The translations under genes and the position numbers were made by a program. Positions 8,106 through 17,218 of a DNA stretch of 64,000 nt are shown here, one piece after another. Origin of the DNA: an uncultured Bacteroidales bacterium (GTDB lineage Bacteria > Bacteroidota > Bacteroidia > Bacteroidales > Paludibacteraceae); NCBI GenBank assembly GCA_934692905.1, contig CAKUUM010000002.1, positions 25,548 to 89,547 of the forward strand, given 5' to 3'. The first letter of the stretch is position 1. Each line of letters begins with the position of its first letter. Below the pieces are notes generated by a model. That model did no database searches. It was not told the origin of the DNA and was given only the letters and a program-made list of their open reading frames with translations.

Positions 8106-10385
8106 ATGGAACAAACTCAAAACCTACATACGATTTTTGTGTACGCTCGGCAGGAGGCTGAGCGGTTGGGCAACAGCGAAGTGATGCCCGACCACCTGAT
8201 GCTGGCTATCCTTCGTCTGGGTAGCGGCAAGGCGTTTGAACTGCTGATGCAGGCGGGGCTGAACCCCGTGGAACTGAAGCAGGCCATTGACGACCGTTTG
8301 CGCCAGGACACCACGGCGGAGGTGAAAGGACTGTCGCGCTCGGCAGCGCGCATCGTGCGGCTGATGGGCGTGGAGATGCAGGCGTATCACGCCGAGGTGT
8401 GCGGTTCGGCGCACCTGCTGATGGCGATGCTGCGCGAGCGAATCAACTATCCGACGATGCTCATCGAGCAGCACTACGGTATTGATTATGAGTGCATTGA
8501 ACGTATCTTCCCGAAGCCAAAGCCCCTGCCGCAGGACAGTGGTACGTTGGATTCCGACTTCGACGGGGAGACGCCGATAGTGGATTTTCAAGTGATAGAG
8601 ATGGGCGGCAAGAATTCCAAATCTGCCACTTCGGCGTTGGACAAATACGGTCGTGACCTCACTGCGCAGGCACGCAACGGGGAACTTGACCCCGTGGTGG
8701 GCAGGCACGTGGAGATAGAGCGCGTGATTCAGATACTGTCGCGGCGCAAGAAGAACAACCCTATCCTGATTGGCGAGCCCGGAGTGGGCAAGTCGGCGAT
8801 TGTGGAAGGACTGGCATTGCGCATTGTGAGCGGCGAGATACCTGCCTTGGAGGGCAAGCGTATTATCTCACTCGACATCGCTTCCATGGTGGCAGGCACC
8901 ACCTACCGCGGGCAGTTCGAGGAACGCATGAAGGTCATCCTCAACGAGTTGCGCAAGCACCCCGAGGTGATACTTTTCATTGACGAGATACACACCATCA
9001 TCGGTGCAGGCAATGCACAAGGGTCGCTGGACGCAGCCAATATCCTCAAGCCCGCCTTGGCGCGGGGTGAGGTGCAGTGCGTGGGTGCGACCACGACTGC
9101 CGAATACAGCAAGTCGATTGAAAAAGACGGGGCTTTGGAGCGTCGTTTCCAGAAGGTGATGGTGCAACCCACCACCACCGACGAGACCTTTGCCATCCTC
9201 TCGCGCCTGAGTGAGGCGTATGGCGCGTTCCATCATGTGCAGTATACCGAGCAGGCACTGCGCGCGTGCGTACAATTGACCGACAGGTATGTCACCGACC
9301 GCGCTTTCCCCGACAAGGCGATTGACGCTATGGACGAGGCGGGTGCCTACAAGCACGACCACACGCCTGTGGCACCTGCCGCAGATGATGCCGACACGGC
9401 AAAGCCGATGCCGCAAGTGACGGAGGCGGACATAGCCTACATCGTCAGCCAGATGTCGGGCGTGCCCGTGCAGCGTGTGGCGAAAGCCGAGGGCGAGCAA
9501 CTGCGGCTGATGGGGACGGTGCTCAACAGGCGCGTAGTGGGACAGGAAACGGCCGTGAATGCCGTAGTAAAAGCCATTCAGCGTTCCCGCATGGGCCTGC
9601 GTGATCCTCGCAAACCCATCGGTACGTTCTTCTTTCTCGGCCCCACGGGAGTGGGCAAGACGCATCTTGCGCAATGCCTTGCGGAGGAGATGTTCGGCAA
9701 TCGCGACGCCATCATCCGTTTTGACATGTCTGAGTATATGGAGAAGCACACTGTCAGCCTGTTGGTGGGTGCGCCTCCCGGGTACGTGGCGCACGAGGAC
9801 GGTGGTAAACTGACTGAGGCGGTACGGCGCAAACCGTATTCGATAGTCCTTTTCGATGAGATAGAAAAAGCGCACCCTGACATCTTCAACGTCCTGCTGC
9901 AAGTTATGGACGAGGGGCGACTGACAGATAGGCAGGGACATGTGGTGGACTTCAAAAACACCATCATCATTCTCACCAGCAATGTGGGTACGCGCCAACT
10001 CAGCGAGTTTGGCGGTGGCATAGGCTTTGGTGCTGATAATCTGAACGATAAGTCGTCCGAGCGCACGCTGTTGAAAGCCTTGCAGCGCACTTTCCCGCCC
10101 GAGTTTGTGAACCGTTTGGACAACGTGATTGTATTTCATTCGCTCAACGATGAGACTTTGGCACAGATATTGTCGCTGGAATTACGCCCCTTGGAGCAGC
10201 GTCTTGAGGCGATGGGTTACAAGTTGCACCTCAAGGACGAGACCCGTCAGAAATTGTTGGAGCAATCGCGCGACAAGCAGTATGGTGCACGTCCCGTCAA
10301 GCGCGCTATCCAAACGTTGGTGGAAGACCCGATAACGGATATCCTGCTGGCTGGCGGACGCAAAAGCAAGACTATTACGCTGTGA
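8106..10385 (+). CDS. clpA: ATP-dependent Clp protease ATP-binding subunit, ClpA type
   Basis: This is a 759-residue AAA+ unfoldase that feeds substrates to ClpP. It has a Clp N-domain of two repeats (about 1-135), then AAA domain 1 with Walker A GEPGVGKS at 223-230 and Walker B VILFIDEIH near 288. AAA domain 2 has Walker A GPTGVGKT near 512 and Walker B IVLFDEIEKAH. No coiled-coil middle domain is present between the AAA modules, which separates it from ClpB and ClpC. The GIGFG loop near residue 638 fits the ClpP-docking IGF/L loop. No clpS or clpP gene lies nearby. The start follows an AT-rich 18-bp gap after the porin gene. Confidence 0.95.
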   Translation: MEQTQNLHTIFVYARQEAERLGNSEVMPDHLMLAILRLGSGKAFELLMQAGLNPVELKQAIDDRLRQDTTAEVKGLSRSAARIVRLMGVEMQAYHAEVCGSAHLLMAMLRERINYPTMLIEQHYGIDYECIERIFPKPKPLPQDSGTLDSDFDGETPIVDFQVIEMGGKNSKSATSALDKYGRDLTAQARNGELDPVVGRHVEIERVIQILSRRKKNNPILIGEPGVGKSAIVEGLALRIVSGEIPALEGKRIISLDIASMVAGTTYRGQFEERMKVILNELRKHPEVILFIDEIHTIIGAGNAQGSLDAANILKPALARGEVQCVGATTTAEYSKSIEKDGALERRFQKVMVQPTTTDETFAILSRLSEAYGAFHHVQYTEQALRACVQLTDRYVTDRAFPDKAIDAMDEAGAYKHDHTPVAPAADDADTAKPMPQVTEADIAYIVSQMSGVPVQRVAKAEGEQLRLMGTVLNRRVVGQETAVNAVVKAIQRSRMGLRDPRKPIGTFFFLGPTGVGKTHLAQCLAEEMFGNRDAIIRFDMSEYMEKHTVSLLVGAPPGYVAHEDGGKLTEAVRRKPYSIVLFDEIEKAHPDIFNVLLQVMDEGRLTDRQGHVVDFKNTIIILTSNVGTRQLSEFGGGIGFGADNLNDKSSERTLLKALQRTFPPEFVNRLDNVIVFHSLNDETLAQILSLELRPLEQRLEAMGYKLHLKDETRQKLLEQSRDKQYGARPVKRAIQTLVEDPITDILLAGGRKSKTITL

Positions 10386-10463
10386 TGTAAGTTGTTGATT
10401 TACAGCAATACACGGGCATTGTAAAAAAATAGAGCAAAGTAAAACCAATAAAAATACAGAACT

Positions 10464-10778
10464 ATGGCAAGAGAAATTACAGATGCCAATTTTCAGTCCG
10501 TATTGGCGGATGGTAAACCCGTTGTGGTGGATTTCTGGGCACCGTGGTGCGGTCCCTGCAAGATGATGTTGCCCATCGTGGACGAGTTGGAGAAGGAGTA
10601 CGAAGGGCGTATCGTAGTTGGCAAACTGAACGTGGACGAGAACGATGCCATTTGCTCCACCTACGGCATTATGAATATCCCTACGATGCTGTTCTTTAAG
10701 AACGGCGAGTTGGTGAATCGCCACGTGGGAGCAGTACGCAAAGCCGAACTGCAGAAGTTGTTCGACGCGCTGCTATAG
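10464..10778 (+). CDS. trxA: Thioredoxin
   Basis: This 104-residue cytoplasmic thioredoxin has the active site WCGPC at residues 28-32, the buried Asp in VVVDFWAPW, and the cis-Pro motif IPTM near 74. It has no signal peptide. Length and motifs match the classical electron donor reduced by thioredoxin reductase. It lies 78 bp after clpA and may share its transcript. Confidence 0.97.
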   Translation: MAREITDANFQSVLADGKPVVVDFWAPWCGPCKMMLPIVDELEKEYEGRIVVGKLNVDENDAICSTYGIMNIPTMLFFKNGELVNRHVGAVRKAELQKLFDALL

Positions 10779-11086
10779 GCGGAAATAAGGAAATACACAA
10801 GCGCCTACAACTATAAAATAAGGTGTTTGTGCAATAAAAAGTTACTATTATTTGCATAAGTCGCAGATTTGTAGTACCTTTGCAGCCAAATTGCCTTTGT
10901 GGGCAATTTTGTGCGTGTCTATATGCCTCATGAGGAGCCGCGGGGTATCCTCAGGGAAACCTCTCGGAAATCTCTGCGAGATTTCCACCCTCGTTCAAAA
11001 ACTTGTTTTTGAACGAGGCGCGGAGGCAATGGCGGCAATTATGGCGCAGAGCGCCATCCGATGCCGCCCATTTGCCGACCGCGCAG
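10779..11086. other. Palindrome-rich leader between trxA and tRNA-Arg
   Basis: This 308-bp interval has no gene. After the promoter at 10851-10882 it carries a series of inverted repeats: AAATTGCC/GGCAATTT (10888-10909), the palindrome CCTCATGAGG (10926-10935), GGAAATCTC/GAGATTTCC (10966-10986), a 13-bp stem with a 4-nt loop (10989-11018), and ATGGCGC/GCGCCAT (11041-11057) nested in GGCGGC/GCCGCC (11031-11068). A structured leader RNA, an ncRNA or a repetitive element are all possible. Confidence 0.75.
10851..10882 (+). promoter_or_regulatory. Promoter for tRNA-Arg and rpoD
   Basis: TTTG (10851-10854), 20 nt, TACCTTTG (10875-10882), a full match to the Bacteroidota consensus. Nothing equally good lies between the tRNA and rpoD, so both are probably made from this start. 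Confidence 0.85.
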
Positions 11087-11163
11087 GGTCTGGTAGCTCA
11101 GCTGGATAGAGCAACAGCCTTCTAAGCTGTGGGTCTCGGGTTCGAATCCCGACCGGATCACCA
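11087..11163 (+). tRNA. tRNA-Arg (anticodon TCT), CCA encoded
   Basis: The cloverleaf is complete. The acceptor stem GGTCTGG/CCGGATC has two G-U pairs, the D arm is GCTC/GAGC, the anticodon stem ACAGC/GCTGT holds loop CTTCTAA (anticodon TCT, reading AGA), and the T arm is TCGGG/CCCGA around TTCGAAT. Discriminator A at 11160 is followed by an encoded CCA (11161-11163). The 3' end lies only 74 bp before the primary sigma factor start. Confidence 0.95.
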
Positions 11164-11237
11164 ACAACAAAGCGAAAAGTACACCCGTACATGTGCCTAA
11201 ATCGTACTTCGTACACTTGTACATCGTTAGAAGATTT

Positions 11238-12098
11238 ATGCGTCAACTTAAAATTACAAAATCAATCACGAATCGTGAGTCAGCCTCTCTTGACAAGTAT
11301 CTCCAGGAGATTGGTCGTGAGAATCTGATTTCCGTGGACCGTGAGGTGGAATTGGCTGGTCGTATCCGCAATGGGGACCGTGCTGCGTTGGAGGAACTCA
11401 CACGCGCCAACTTACGTTTTGTCGTTTCTGTGGCTAAGCAGTATCAGAACCAGGGGTTGAGCCTTCCCGACCTTATCGACGAGGGCAACTTGGGGCTGAT
11501 TAAGGCAGCCGAGAAGTTCGATGAGACACGCGGTTTCAAGTTCATCTCCTACGCCGTATGGTGGATTCGCCAATCTATCCTTCAGGCCCTCGCCGAACAG
11601 TCGCGTATCGTGCGTTTGCCGCTGAATCAGGTAGGTTCACTCAACAAGATTAACAAGGCTTATCAGCGCTTCGAACAAGAGCATGAGCGCAAGCCAAGTG
11701 CCGAAGAATTGGCAGAAGTGTTGGACATACCTGTGGACAAAATCGCCGATACCCTCAAAATGTCCGGACGCCAGGTGAGTGTAGATGCGCCTTTCGTGGA
11801 GGGCGAAGACAACTGCTTGATTGATGTCATGGTCAACGAGGACTCTCCCAATGCCGACCATGGGCTCATCAACGAGTCCCTCTCCCGCGAGATCGACCGC
11901 GCTCTTTCCACGTTGACCGAGCGCGAGGCCAAGATTCTCCGCCAGTTTTTCGGTATCGGAACACCCGAGAAGACGCTGGAAGAAATCGGCATTGAGCAAG
12001 GTCTCACCCGCGAGCGCGTGCGCCAAATCAAGGAGAAAGCCATCCGCAAACTCCAGACCAACGCGCGAAGCCAGGTGCTGAAATCCTACCTCGGGTAG
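11238..12098 (+). CDS. rpoD: Primary RNA polymerase sigma factor (RpoD/SigA, short Bacteroidota type)
   Basis: The 286-residue protein starts MRQLKITKSITNRES and has region 1.2 (LDKYLQEIGRE), region 2 (ANLRFVVSVAKQYQNQGLSLPDLIDEGNLGLIKAAEKFD, then FKFISYAVWWIRQSI), region 3 and region 4 (LREREAK-type TEREAKILRQFFGIG and the helix-turn-helix TLEEIGIEQGLTRERVRQIKEKAIRKL). It lacks the long acidic region 1.1 of proteobacterial RpoD, as usual in this phylum. It recognises TTTG/TANNTTTG promoters such as those listed here. I chose ATG 11238 over an upstream in-frame codon at 11193 because conservation begins there. Confidence 0.95.
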   Translation: MRQLKITKSITNRESASLDKYLQEIGRENLISVDREVELAGRIRNGDRAALEELTRANLRFVVSVAKQYQNQGLSLPDLIDEGNLGLIKAAEKFDETRGFKFISYAVWWIRQSILQALAEQSRIVRLPLNQVGSLNKINKAYQRFEQEHERKPSAEELAEVLDIPVDKIADTLKMSGRQVSVDAPFVEGEDNCLIDVMVNEDSPNADHGLINESLSREIDRALSTLTEREAKILRQFFGIGTPEKTLEEIGIEQGLTRERVRQIKEKAIRKLQTNARSQVLKSYLG

Positions 12099-12130
12099 GC
12101 TCACCGACACACAATTTCATTTTCTTGCTA

Positions 12131-12159
12131 AGGGCTGCCCGAATGGGCGGCTCTTTTTT
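12131..12159 (+). terminator. Intrinsic terminator after rpoD
   Basis: GGCTGCCC and GGGCGGCT form a GC-rich stem around the loop GAAT and are followed by six T. It begins 33 bp after the rpoD stop. Confidence 0.85.
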
Positions 12160-12206
12160 GTGCCGGTAACTGCCTAATAGCCATCAATGCTATCCTGTTT
12201 TTCAGT

Positions 12207-12250
12207 CGGGTACTTATCGGGTTATGAATAGGTGATTGATAGGTGATTCC
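12207..12250. repeat. 11-bp phased tandem repeats, locus 2
   Basis: Two pairs of related 11-mers stand in phase: CGGGTACTTAT and CGGGTTATGAA, then TAGGTGATTGA and TAGGTGATTCC. They lie between the rpoD terminator and the 3' end of the leftward operon. Confidence 0.7.
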
Positions 12251-12283
12251 AGAGAGGATCCTGAGAATATAAGCACATTTCTC

Positions 12284-14080
12284 CTATAGTCTGACCCGCA
12301 CCAGCGCATGCACATCCGTACGGGTGCCTTTCTTATCGTGCGCCGCTGCCCACCGCCGACTATAAATGGTTTCTGACACGCGCAGATACATCGCCACCAC
12401 ATCATTGACACGGTAGCGGGCATTCACATACAGCCGTCCGCCCGCCCCATAGACATTCGGAAACGAATACGCATACAGCACATCATTCTCGTAGGCATAT
12501 ATTCGGTTGTACCACAATCGCGCATCAAACGCCTGCGCACGCACCTGCAGCACGATGGGCACACGCTGCAAACGGTATTCCACGTCTTGAAACACCGAAA
12601 ACCCATGCCCTATCCCATGCGTCGCGTCAATGGCATCTGCCTTCCCCGTATAGGTCTCCGACTTCACCAAATTGGCGTCCAACTGCGTGCGGAACCGCCA
12701 TTGTGGCAGTTCATACGTGAACTGATACCGAACCGCATATGTATCCCTACCCGACTGCCGCCGTGCCCGCATCCGCCAGTTCATGCCATACTCCTCACAC
12801 GGCAGGAAATCGGCTTGAGACCAAACGTCATACCCTCCGCGAAAGCCGTCTGTATACACAGCAAACCGCCACTTTCGCAATCGGTCAATCTCTGCTCCCA
12901 CGTATCCTCCCATTTCATCATTCAACCTGCCGTGTTCCGACAGCGAATAGGCATACTTGTTATTGTAATGCTCTGAGTAATAGCGGTATATAGCCAACAG
13001 ATTCACACCCGAAACGGGCACGAACCGTACCCCTGCAATGGTGCCGACGCCCCAATGCACACCCTGTGTCGTTGCCACTTCCCCCCACACATCCACGCGA
13101 CCCGTATTGTAACGGGCATTCAGTCCCACCACCACTTGTGGCGCTTGAGCAGTGTCGGAATACAGATTCTCCAGTGCCGTCACACCCACCTTCAGTTTTT
13201 TCCATCGCCCCGTGACATTGACACCCGCTGCATGGTGCCACGTACTATCACGCTGCCGCCGTACTGAGTAGAAAGCCGAGATGTCCGCCCAGTGAATACG
13301 TGCAGTAGTACCTATTCCGTGAAATGCCTGATAATCACCGCTTACCGATGTGTATTTTCGTAGTCCTTCCGGATGGGTTGTCGTACTGCGAAGGTAACTG
13401 CTTTTTCCAAAATGAAACGGACTTCCTACTACTAATCCTTGTCCGAAAGAAGCTTGATAGTCACCCGCCACTATACTTTTGAAATACCCCATATCACGCA
13501 ATTGCACAAATCCGCCATACTGCATTTCTTTCCATGGCGCACTTGTCGGACGGCATAGCGTCACCCCTGCTTGCACACGGTTATTGTAATTGAAGCGGTA
13601 TCGCAATTTCGCATAGAACGGATCCGGTGCAGCATTCTCACAATTACGGGCATCTGCACGGAGCGTCAGTTCATGCTTCGCATAGTGAAACACCTCCCGG
13701 AAGTAGAGTTTCTTCTCATCATCGGCACTCCCCACCTGCACAAACGGCAGCAGATTCCGAATGTCGTAGTCATGCAACTCGGGAATCAGTTGCAGTTCGT
13801 ATATGGACTGAAACGGGTGTTTGTATTGGTATAGCAGGATAGCGTCAATCTGCTCATCATCAAGGAAATACAGACGTTGCAATTCTTCCGCGGATGTATG
13901 GTTCAGGTCTATCGGATGGGCTGCAATATCCGTCAATGTCTCTTGCAGGTCCTCCATAGGAGCCTCCCCTGCCTCCGCCAATTGATTATAAATATCTGCC
14001 AGTATATCTTCGATGCGCACGGTCTGCCCCATGGTATAACCGCCTATCCAACAGCATATTATAACTATCACCCTGCGCAT
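12284..14080 (-). CDS. Helix-hairpin-helix outer-membrane barrel protein
   Basis: The 598-residue protein starts with a signal peptide (MRRVIVIICCWIGGYTMGQ). A ComEA-like helix-hairpin-helix pair follows at about residues 45-110 (PIDLNHTSAEELQRLYFLDDEQIDAI, then FQSIYELQLIPELHDYDI). The remaining ~480 residues look like antiparallel membrane strands with many Tyr/Trp/Arg and a final strand ending DVHALVRVRL. This family is widespread in Bacteroidota but has no assigned function; an export-linked HHH domain need not bind DNA. Start 14080 follows the previous stop by 10 bp. It is the last gene of the VTC/DUF4956 run. Confidence 0.8.
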   Translation of the reverse strand: MRRVIVIICCWIGGYTMGQTVRIEDILADIYNQLAEAGEAPMEDLQETLTDIAAHPIDLNHTSAEELQRLYFLDDEQIDAILLYQYKHPFQSIYELQLIPELHDYDIRNLLPFVQVGSADDEKKLYFREVFHYAKHELTLRADARNCENAAPDPFYAKLRYRFNYNNRVQAGVTLCRPTSAPWKEMQYGGFVQLRDMGYFKSIVAGDYQASFGQGLVVGSPFHFGKSSYLRSTTTHPEGLRKYTSVSGDYQAFHGIGTTARIHWADISAFYSVRRQRDSTWHHAAGVNVTGRWKKLKVGVTALENLYSDTAQAPQVVVGLNARYNTGRVDVWGEVATTQGVHWGVGTIAGVRFVPVSGVNLLAIYRYYSEHYNNKYAYSLSEHGRLNDEMGGYVGAEIDRLRKWRFAVYTDGFRGGYDVWSQADFLPCEEYGMNWRMRARRQSGRDTYAVRYQFTYELPQWRFRTQLDANLVKSETYTGKADAIDATHGIGHGFSVFQDVEYRLQRVPIVLQVRAQAFDARLWYNRIYAYENDVLYAYSFPNVYGAGGRLYVNARYRVNDVVAMYLRVSETIYSRRWAAAHDKKGTRTDVHALVRVRL

Positions 14081-14090
14081 ATATGTGCAC

Positions 14091-15641
14091 TTAGTGGCGA
14101 CCGCCTCCCCCGGGATTACCACCACCCGGGTTACCTCCTCCGCCGGGGTTGCCACCGCCCCCGCCTGTTGAAGTCTTACCCGCAGTGGTCACCATAGACA
14201 CGAGTGTGACTGTTGCCAACGTAGTTGGCGAAGTGAGCGTACCGGTGTTCGTCAAATTATGAAACACAAGTGCGTCAGACTCCGCACTCGCCGAATAAGT
14301 GCCACCCGAGACAATGGTGTAGGTCGCTCCTTGTGTCAAAGCGGGCGAAGAGAGCAAAAGTGTCATCTGGTTCAATGCGTATTCGGGCACATACGACATG
14401 ACGATATTGCCCCCACTATCAAGTAGCGAGATGCGTGTATCTGCCGTACAAGAGCCGCCATAGAGCAATGATGCTTGCGTGCAGGTATTGCTTGTAGGCG
14501 TACTGCTGGCACCGCCTATACCCAAGATGATTCCGCCCGTAATGGTAAAATTATTTTGGTCACAATCAATTCCCTCTTCGGGCACCTGTGTTCCTACTGC
14601 CACAACGACACCGCCGTTAATGGTAATAGTGCCGTTGGAGTCCAATCCGTCATTGTTTGTACCGCGAGTATAGATGTACCCGCCATTGATAACGATGCTC
14701 TTATCGGCATTGATGCCGTCATCCTTTGCAAGACATTCTATAAGTCCGTCATTGACAATAAGATAGTCGGTTTCTATGCCCTCCGCACTACTGCTGGTGC
14801 AGGTGATGTGTGTCTTGCCGCCGGCGATAAGAATCGTGTCCGCTTTCAGTCCTTTCCCTTTTTCGGCAGCCACCGAGATAGTATACGAACCGCCATCTAC
14901 AATCAAGTAGTCATTGCCGTTAATACCATCTTCTCCATTGGCAATTATGTTCATACTCATAGAGTTACGCAGACGGATATAATCATCACTACGAATAGCA
15001 TGGCGATTATTGCCCGTCACATTGAGCGTGCCCGCTCCCGAGAAAAGGAGTTGCCCCTCGCTGAAGAAACAAGCCTTCTGGTCCTCCTCCACGCCATCAA
15101 TAGTAACCTCTTGCGAATACGAATTACCATCCGTAAGGGTATTGGTGGTATTGTCTGTAACCACCACATACACAGCCTTGTGCGGGTAGCCGCCGTCGGC
15201 TTCCTGAGTCTTTCCCTTCTGGATATTGATGGCTGGCCCCGACGGATTGTGCAGAGTAATGCCATTCAGTTGAAGAACGAATTTCTTATCACTATATACC
15301 TTCAAACTGCCGTCCGAGCATGAACCGGAAACAACATATTGCACCTTCTTCGCCGTACTGACCACCATTACGTCTGTACCGTTTTGTGTGATACTCACAC
15401 CCTCATAGGTCCCGTTTACAACAACGGAAGATTCAGAATAAGTGATAGTTATCACTTTCATTTCTCCATTGGCGTATGCATCCCAGTTCTCAATAAAATC
15501 ATTGGAATTGGCATACGTGCTGTCTGATATAGTGGTGTTGCCCGTTGTGGAGTTTCCGTTATTTGTATTGTTTATCGGGTCCTCGCAACCTGCAAAAAGA
15601 GTTGCCAAAACGACAGGCAGATAAAAACCGGACTTCTTCAT
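14091..15641 (-). CDS. Cthe_2159-type carbohydrate-binding beta-helix lipoprotein
   Basis: The 516-residue protein has a lipoprotein signal (LATLFAGCED, Cys at 19). A Ser/Thr/Asn-rich linker precedes right-handed beta-helix repeats from about residue 80 to 400, with recurrent short motifs such as GEDGINGNDYLIV, SSAEGIETDYLIV, KDDGINADKSIVI and NNDGLDSNGTITI. These are the DGI-D/N calcium-type turns of the Cthe_2159 family, whose founder binds acidic polysaccharides. The last 25 residues are a Gly/Pro/Asn tail (GGGGNPGGGNPGGGG). It is probably surface-exposed. Gaps are 12 bp upstream and 10 bp downstream. Confidence 0.88.
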   Translation of the reverse strand: MKKSGFYLPVVLATLFAGCEDPINNTNNGNSTTGNTTISDSTYANSNDFIENWDAYANGEMKVITITYSESSVVVNGTYEGVSITQNGTDVMVVSTAKKVQYVVSGSCSDGSLKVYSDKKFVLQLNGITLHNPSGPAINIQKGKTQEADGGYPHKAVYVVVTDNTTNTLTDGNSYSQEVTIDGVEEDQKACFFSEGQLLFSGAGTLNVTGNNRHAIRSDDYIRLRNSMSMNIIANGEDGINGNDYLIVDGGSYTISVAAEKGKGLKADTILIAGGKTHITCTSSSAEGIETDYLIVNDGLIECLAKDDGINADKSIVINGGYIYTRGTNNDGLDSNGTITINGGVVVAVGTQVPEEGIDCDQNNFTITGGIILGIGGASSTPTSNTCTQASLLYGGSCTADTRISLLDSGGNIVMSYVPEYALNQMTLLLSSPALTQGATYTIVSGGTYSASAESDALVFHNLTNTGTLTSPTTLATVTLVSMVTTAGKTSTGGGGGNPGGGGNPGGGNPGGGGRH

Positions 15642-15653
15642 AATGTGCTGTCT

Positions 15654-16451
15654 TTATTTGTGAAACTGGTAGGTCAATATAATAAGGTGGTTATAAGAAT
15701 AGGCATTTGTGAGTTCCACATTGCCCGACTTGCGTTTGATATTCAAATCACGTTTGTAACCATAATCAAAACGGTATGACAGAGCCAGACTGTTGCGTTT
15801 GTTGATACGCCAACGCACACCTGCCTCGGGTCGGATATGGGTCATGTATTGCCCGTACTTGTCTGTACCACAAGTGTTTATATACTCGGTAGGCGCATTC
15901 AGCGTATTCGCGAACTCAATCCCCAAGTGGAATTTCAGAGGCTTCGAAAACATGGAATAGGTCGCCTGCACACGGTGCCGCATCGTGAAATCAATGGCAT
16001 TCTTCTCATTGGGGTTCACAGAATCGGTGCGGCAGTCCATCAGCAGCCGCTCACGCAAGGACAATTTCCACCTGTCCACCTTCACTTGCCCCGTCACATT
16101 CAGGAAAGCACGATGACGGATATACTCGTTGGGGTCCTCCCACCCTTTGTCGCCATATAATTTCAAAGTATAGCCCAGGGCAACATTCAGATACGGAATA
16201 GGCTCATAATCAACCGCTAATGTGGTATACGAGCGTCTGAATGCCGCTGGCGACGTGCCGCCGAGACAGGTACGTACCTCCTCATCAACCGACAACCCGA
16301 GCCCATGCTCAAACGATTGCCTGTATGCCGCAGCAAGCCGCAACTCGGCAATCTGCTCTTTGGTGGTCTCATTGCTGACTATCTCCTGTGCTGTGACCGC
16401 GGCGGGTAACAACGCCACACATGCTAATATCGTGTATATCAATCGTTTCAT
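15654..16451 (-). CDS. DUF2490 outer-membrane beta-barrel protein
   Basis: The 265-residue protein has a signal peptide (LIYTILACVALLPAAVTAQ) and then amphipathic strands typical of the DUF2490 family (LAAAYRQSFEHGLGLSVDEEVR, LAVDYEPIPYLNVALGYTLK, RWKLSLRERL, RPEAGVRWRINKRNSLALSYRF). The C-terminus, YNHLIILTYQFHK, is an outer-membrane-type last strand. Function unknown. It starts with an ATGA overlap on the DUF4956 gene, so the two are probably made together. Confidence 0.85.
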   Translation of the reverse strand: MKRLIYTILACVALLPAAVTAQEIVSNETTKEQIAELRLAAAYRQSFEHGLGLSVDEEVRTCLGGTSPAAFRRSYTTLAVDYEPIPYLNVALGYTLKLYGDKGWEDPNEYIRHRAFLNVTGQVKVDRWKLSLRERLLMDCRTDSVNPNEKNAIDFTMRHRVQATYSMFSKPLKFHLGIEFANTLNAPTEYINTCGTDKYGQYMTHIRPEAGVRWRINKRNSLALSYRFDYGYKRDLNIKRKSGNVELTNAYSYNHLIILTYQFHK

Positions 16452-17203
16452 TTCGGTTTTACTTGAGAATCAATCGTATTGGTTTCGCCCTTCTTGAGCA
16501 TATAGTACACCTTAATATAAGCAACGTCCCGCAGAAAATCCACGTGCCCTACCTCAAAAGACTCAATCGGCCGCCCTAAACGTTTCTCGAGGTCGGCTTT
16601 GAGTTCACCATGCCTCTCGGGGACGATATTCTCTATTTTCTCGTAGAGTACAATCTTCTGCGAGCGGTGGGCAAGCCCGCGCCAGTTCTCGAAAAACGCC
16701 GCCACGCCAAGGAGCAGGATATTCACCAATAGCAGGTCCGACCAACTGACCGACATCGCCAAACCGTTGATAACGCTCAACCCGATAAGGACAAACAGGT
16801 AAGTCATCTCACGGATGGGCACGGTCTCTGTCCGGTAACGAATCATTCCGAAAATGGCAAACAGGCCAAGAGCAAAGCCAATCTGCAGTTTGACGTTGTC
16901 TAACATACAGAGTAACAGGAACATAGTCGCCGAAAACAACATAAACGTAACGTAATAGTCCATACGTTTCGACTTCCTGTAGTACAGAAAATGCACCAGC
17001 ACCCACGCCACCGCAAAATTGAGCAGAAAACGCACAAGTATATTCAGAATGCTGCTGCCGTCCCAAAGCGGCACGCCCAGAAATGTGGTCACCGACTGCA
17101 TCGGCACATGGAACTCCGCCGCAATTGTTGGGTCGAATTCAAGTGCATTCGCCACAGTATCAGTCACTTGTCCTGCCGTGTTCATATCCATTAAGCCATC
17201 CAT
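16448..17203 (-). CDS. DUF4956 polytopic inner-membrane protein
   Basis: The 251-residue protein has four or so transmembrane segments between about residues 55 and 170 and the family signature GMIRYRTETVPIREMTYLFVLIGLSVING near 120-148. A cytoplasmic C-terminal domain of about 80 residues follows (ERHGELKADLEKRLGRPIESFEV...YIKVYYML). DUF4956 genes are commonly found beside VTC polyphosphate-polymerase domains, as here. I infer it helps move or anchor the polymer made by the neighbour; no transport has been shown from sequence alone. Confidence 0.9.
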   Translation of the reverse strand: MDGLMDMNTAGQVTDTVANALEFDPTIAAEFHVPMQSVTTFLGVPLWDGSSILNILVRFLLNFAVAWVLVHFLYYRKSKRMDYYVTFMLFSATMFLLLCMLDNVKLQIGFALGLFAIFGMIRYRTETVPIREMTYLFVLIGLSVINGLAMSVSWSDLLLVNILLLGVAAFFENWRGLAHRSQKIVLYEKIENIVPERHGELKADLEKRLGRPIESFEVGHVDFLRDVAYIKVYYMLKKGETNTIDSQVKPK

Positions 17204-17218
17204 ATTATGTATATATTT

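Noticed and set aside
11175..11225. Several GTAC repeats and a TACACTTG before rpoD as a separate promoter
   Set aside because: One mismatch in the -7 element and no TTG at the right spacing. Read-through from 10851-10882 is the better explanation.
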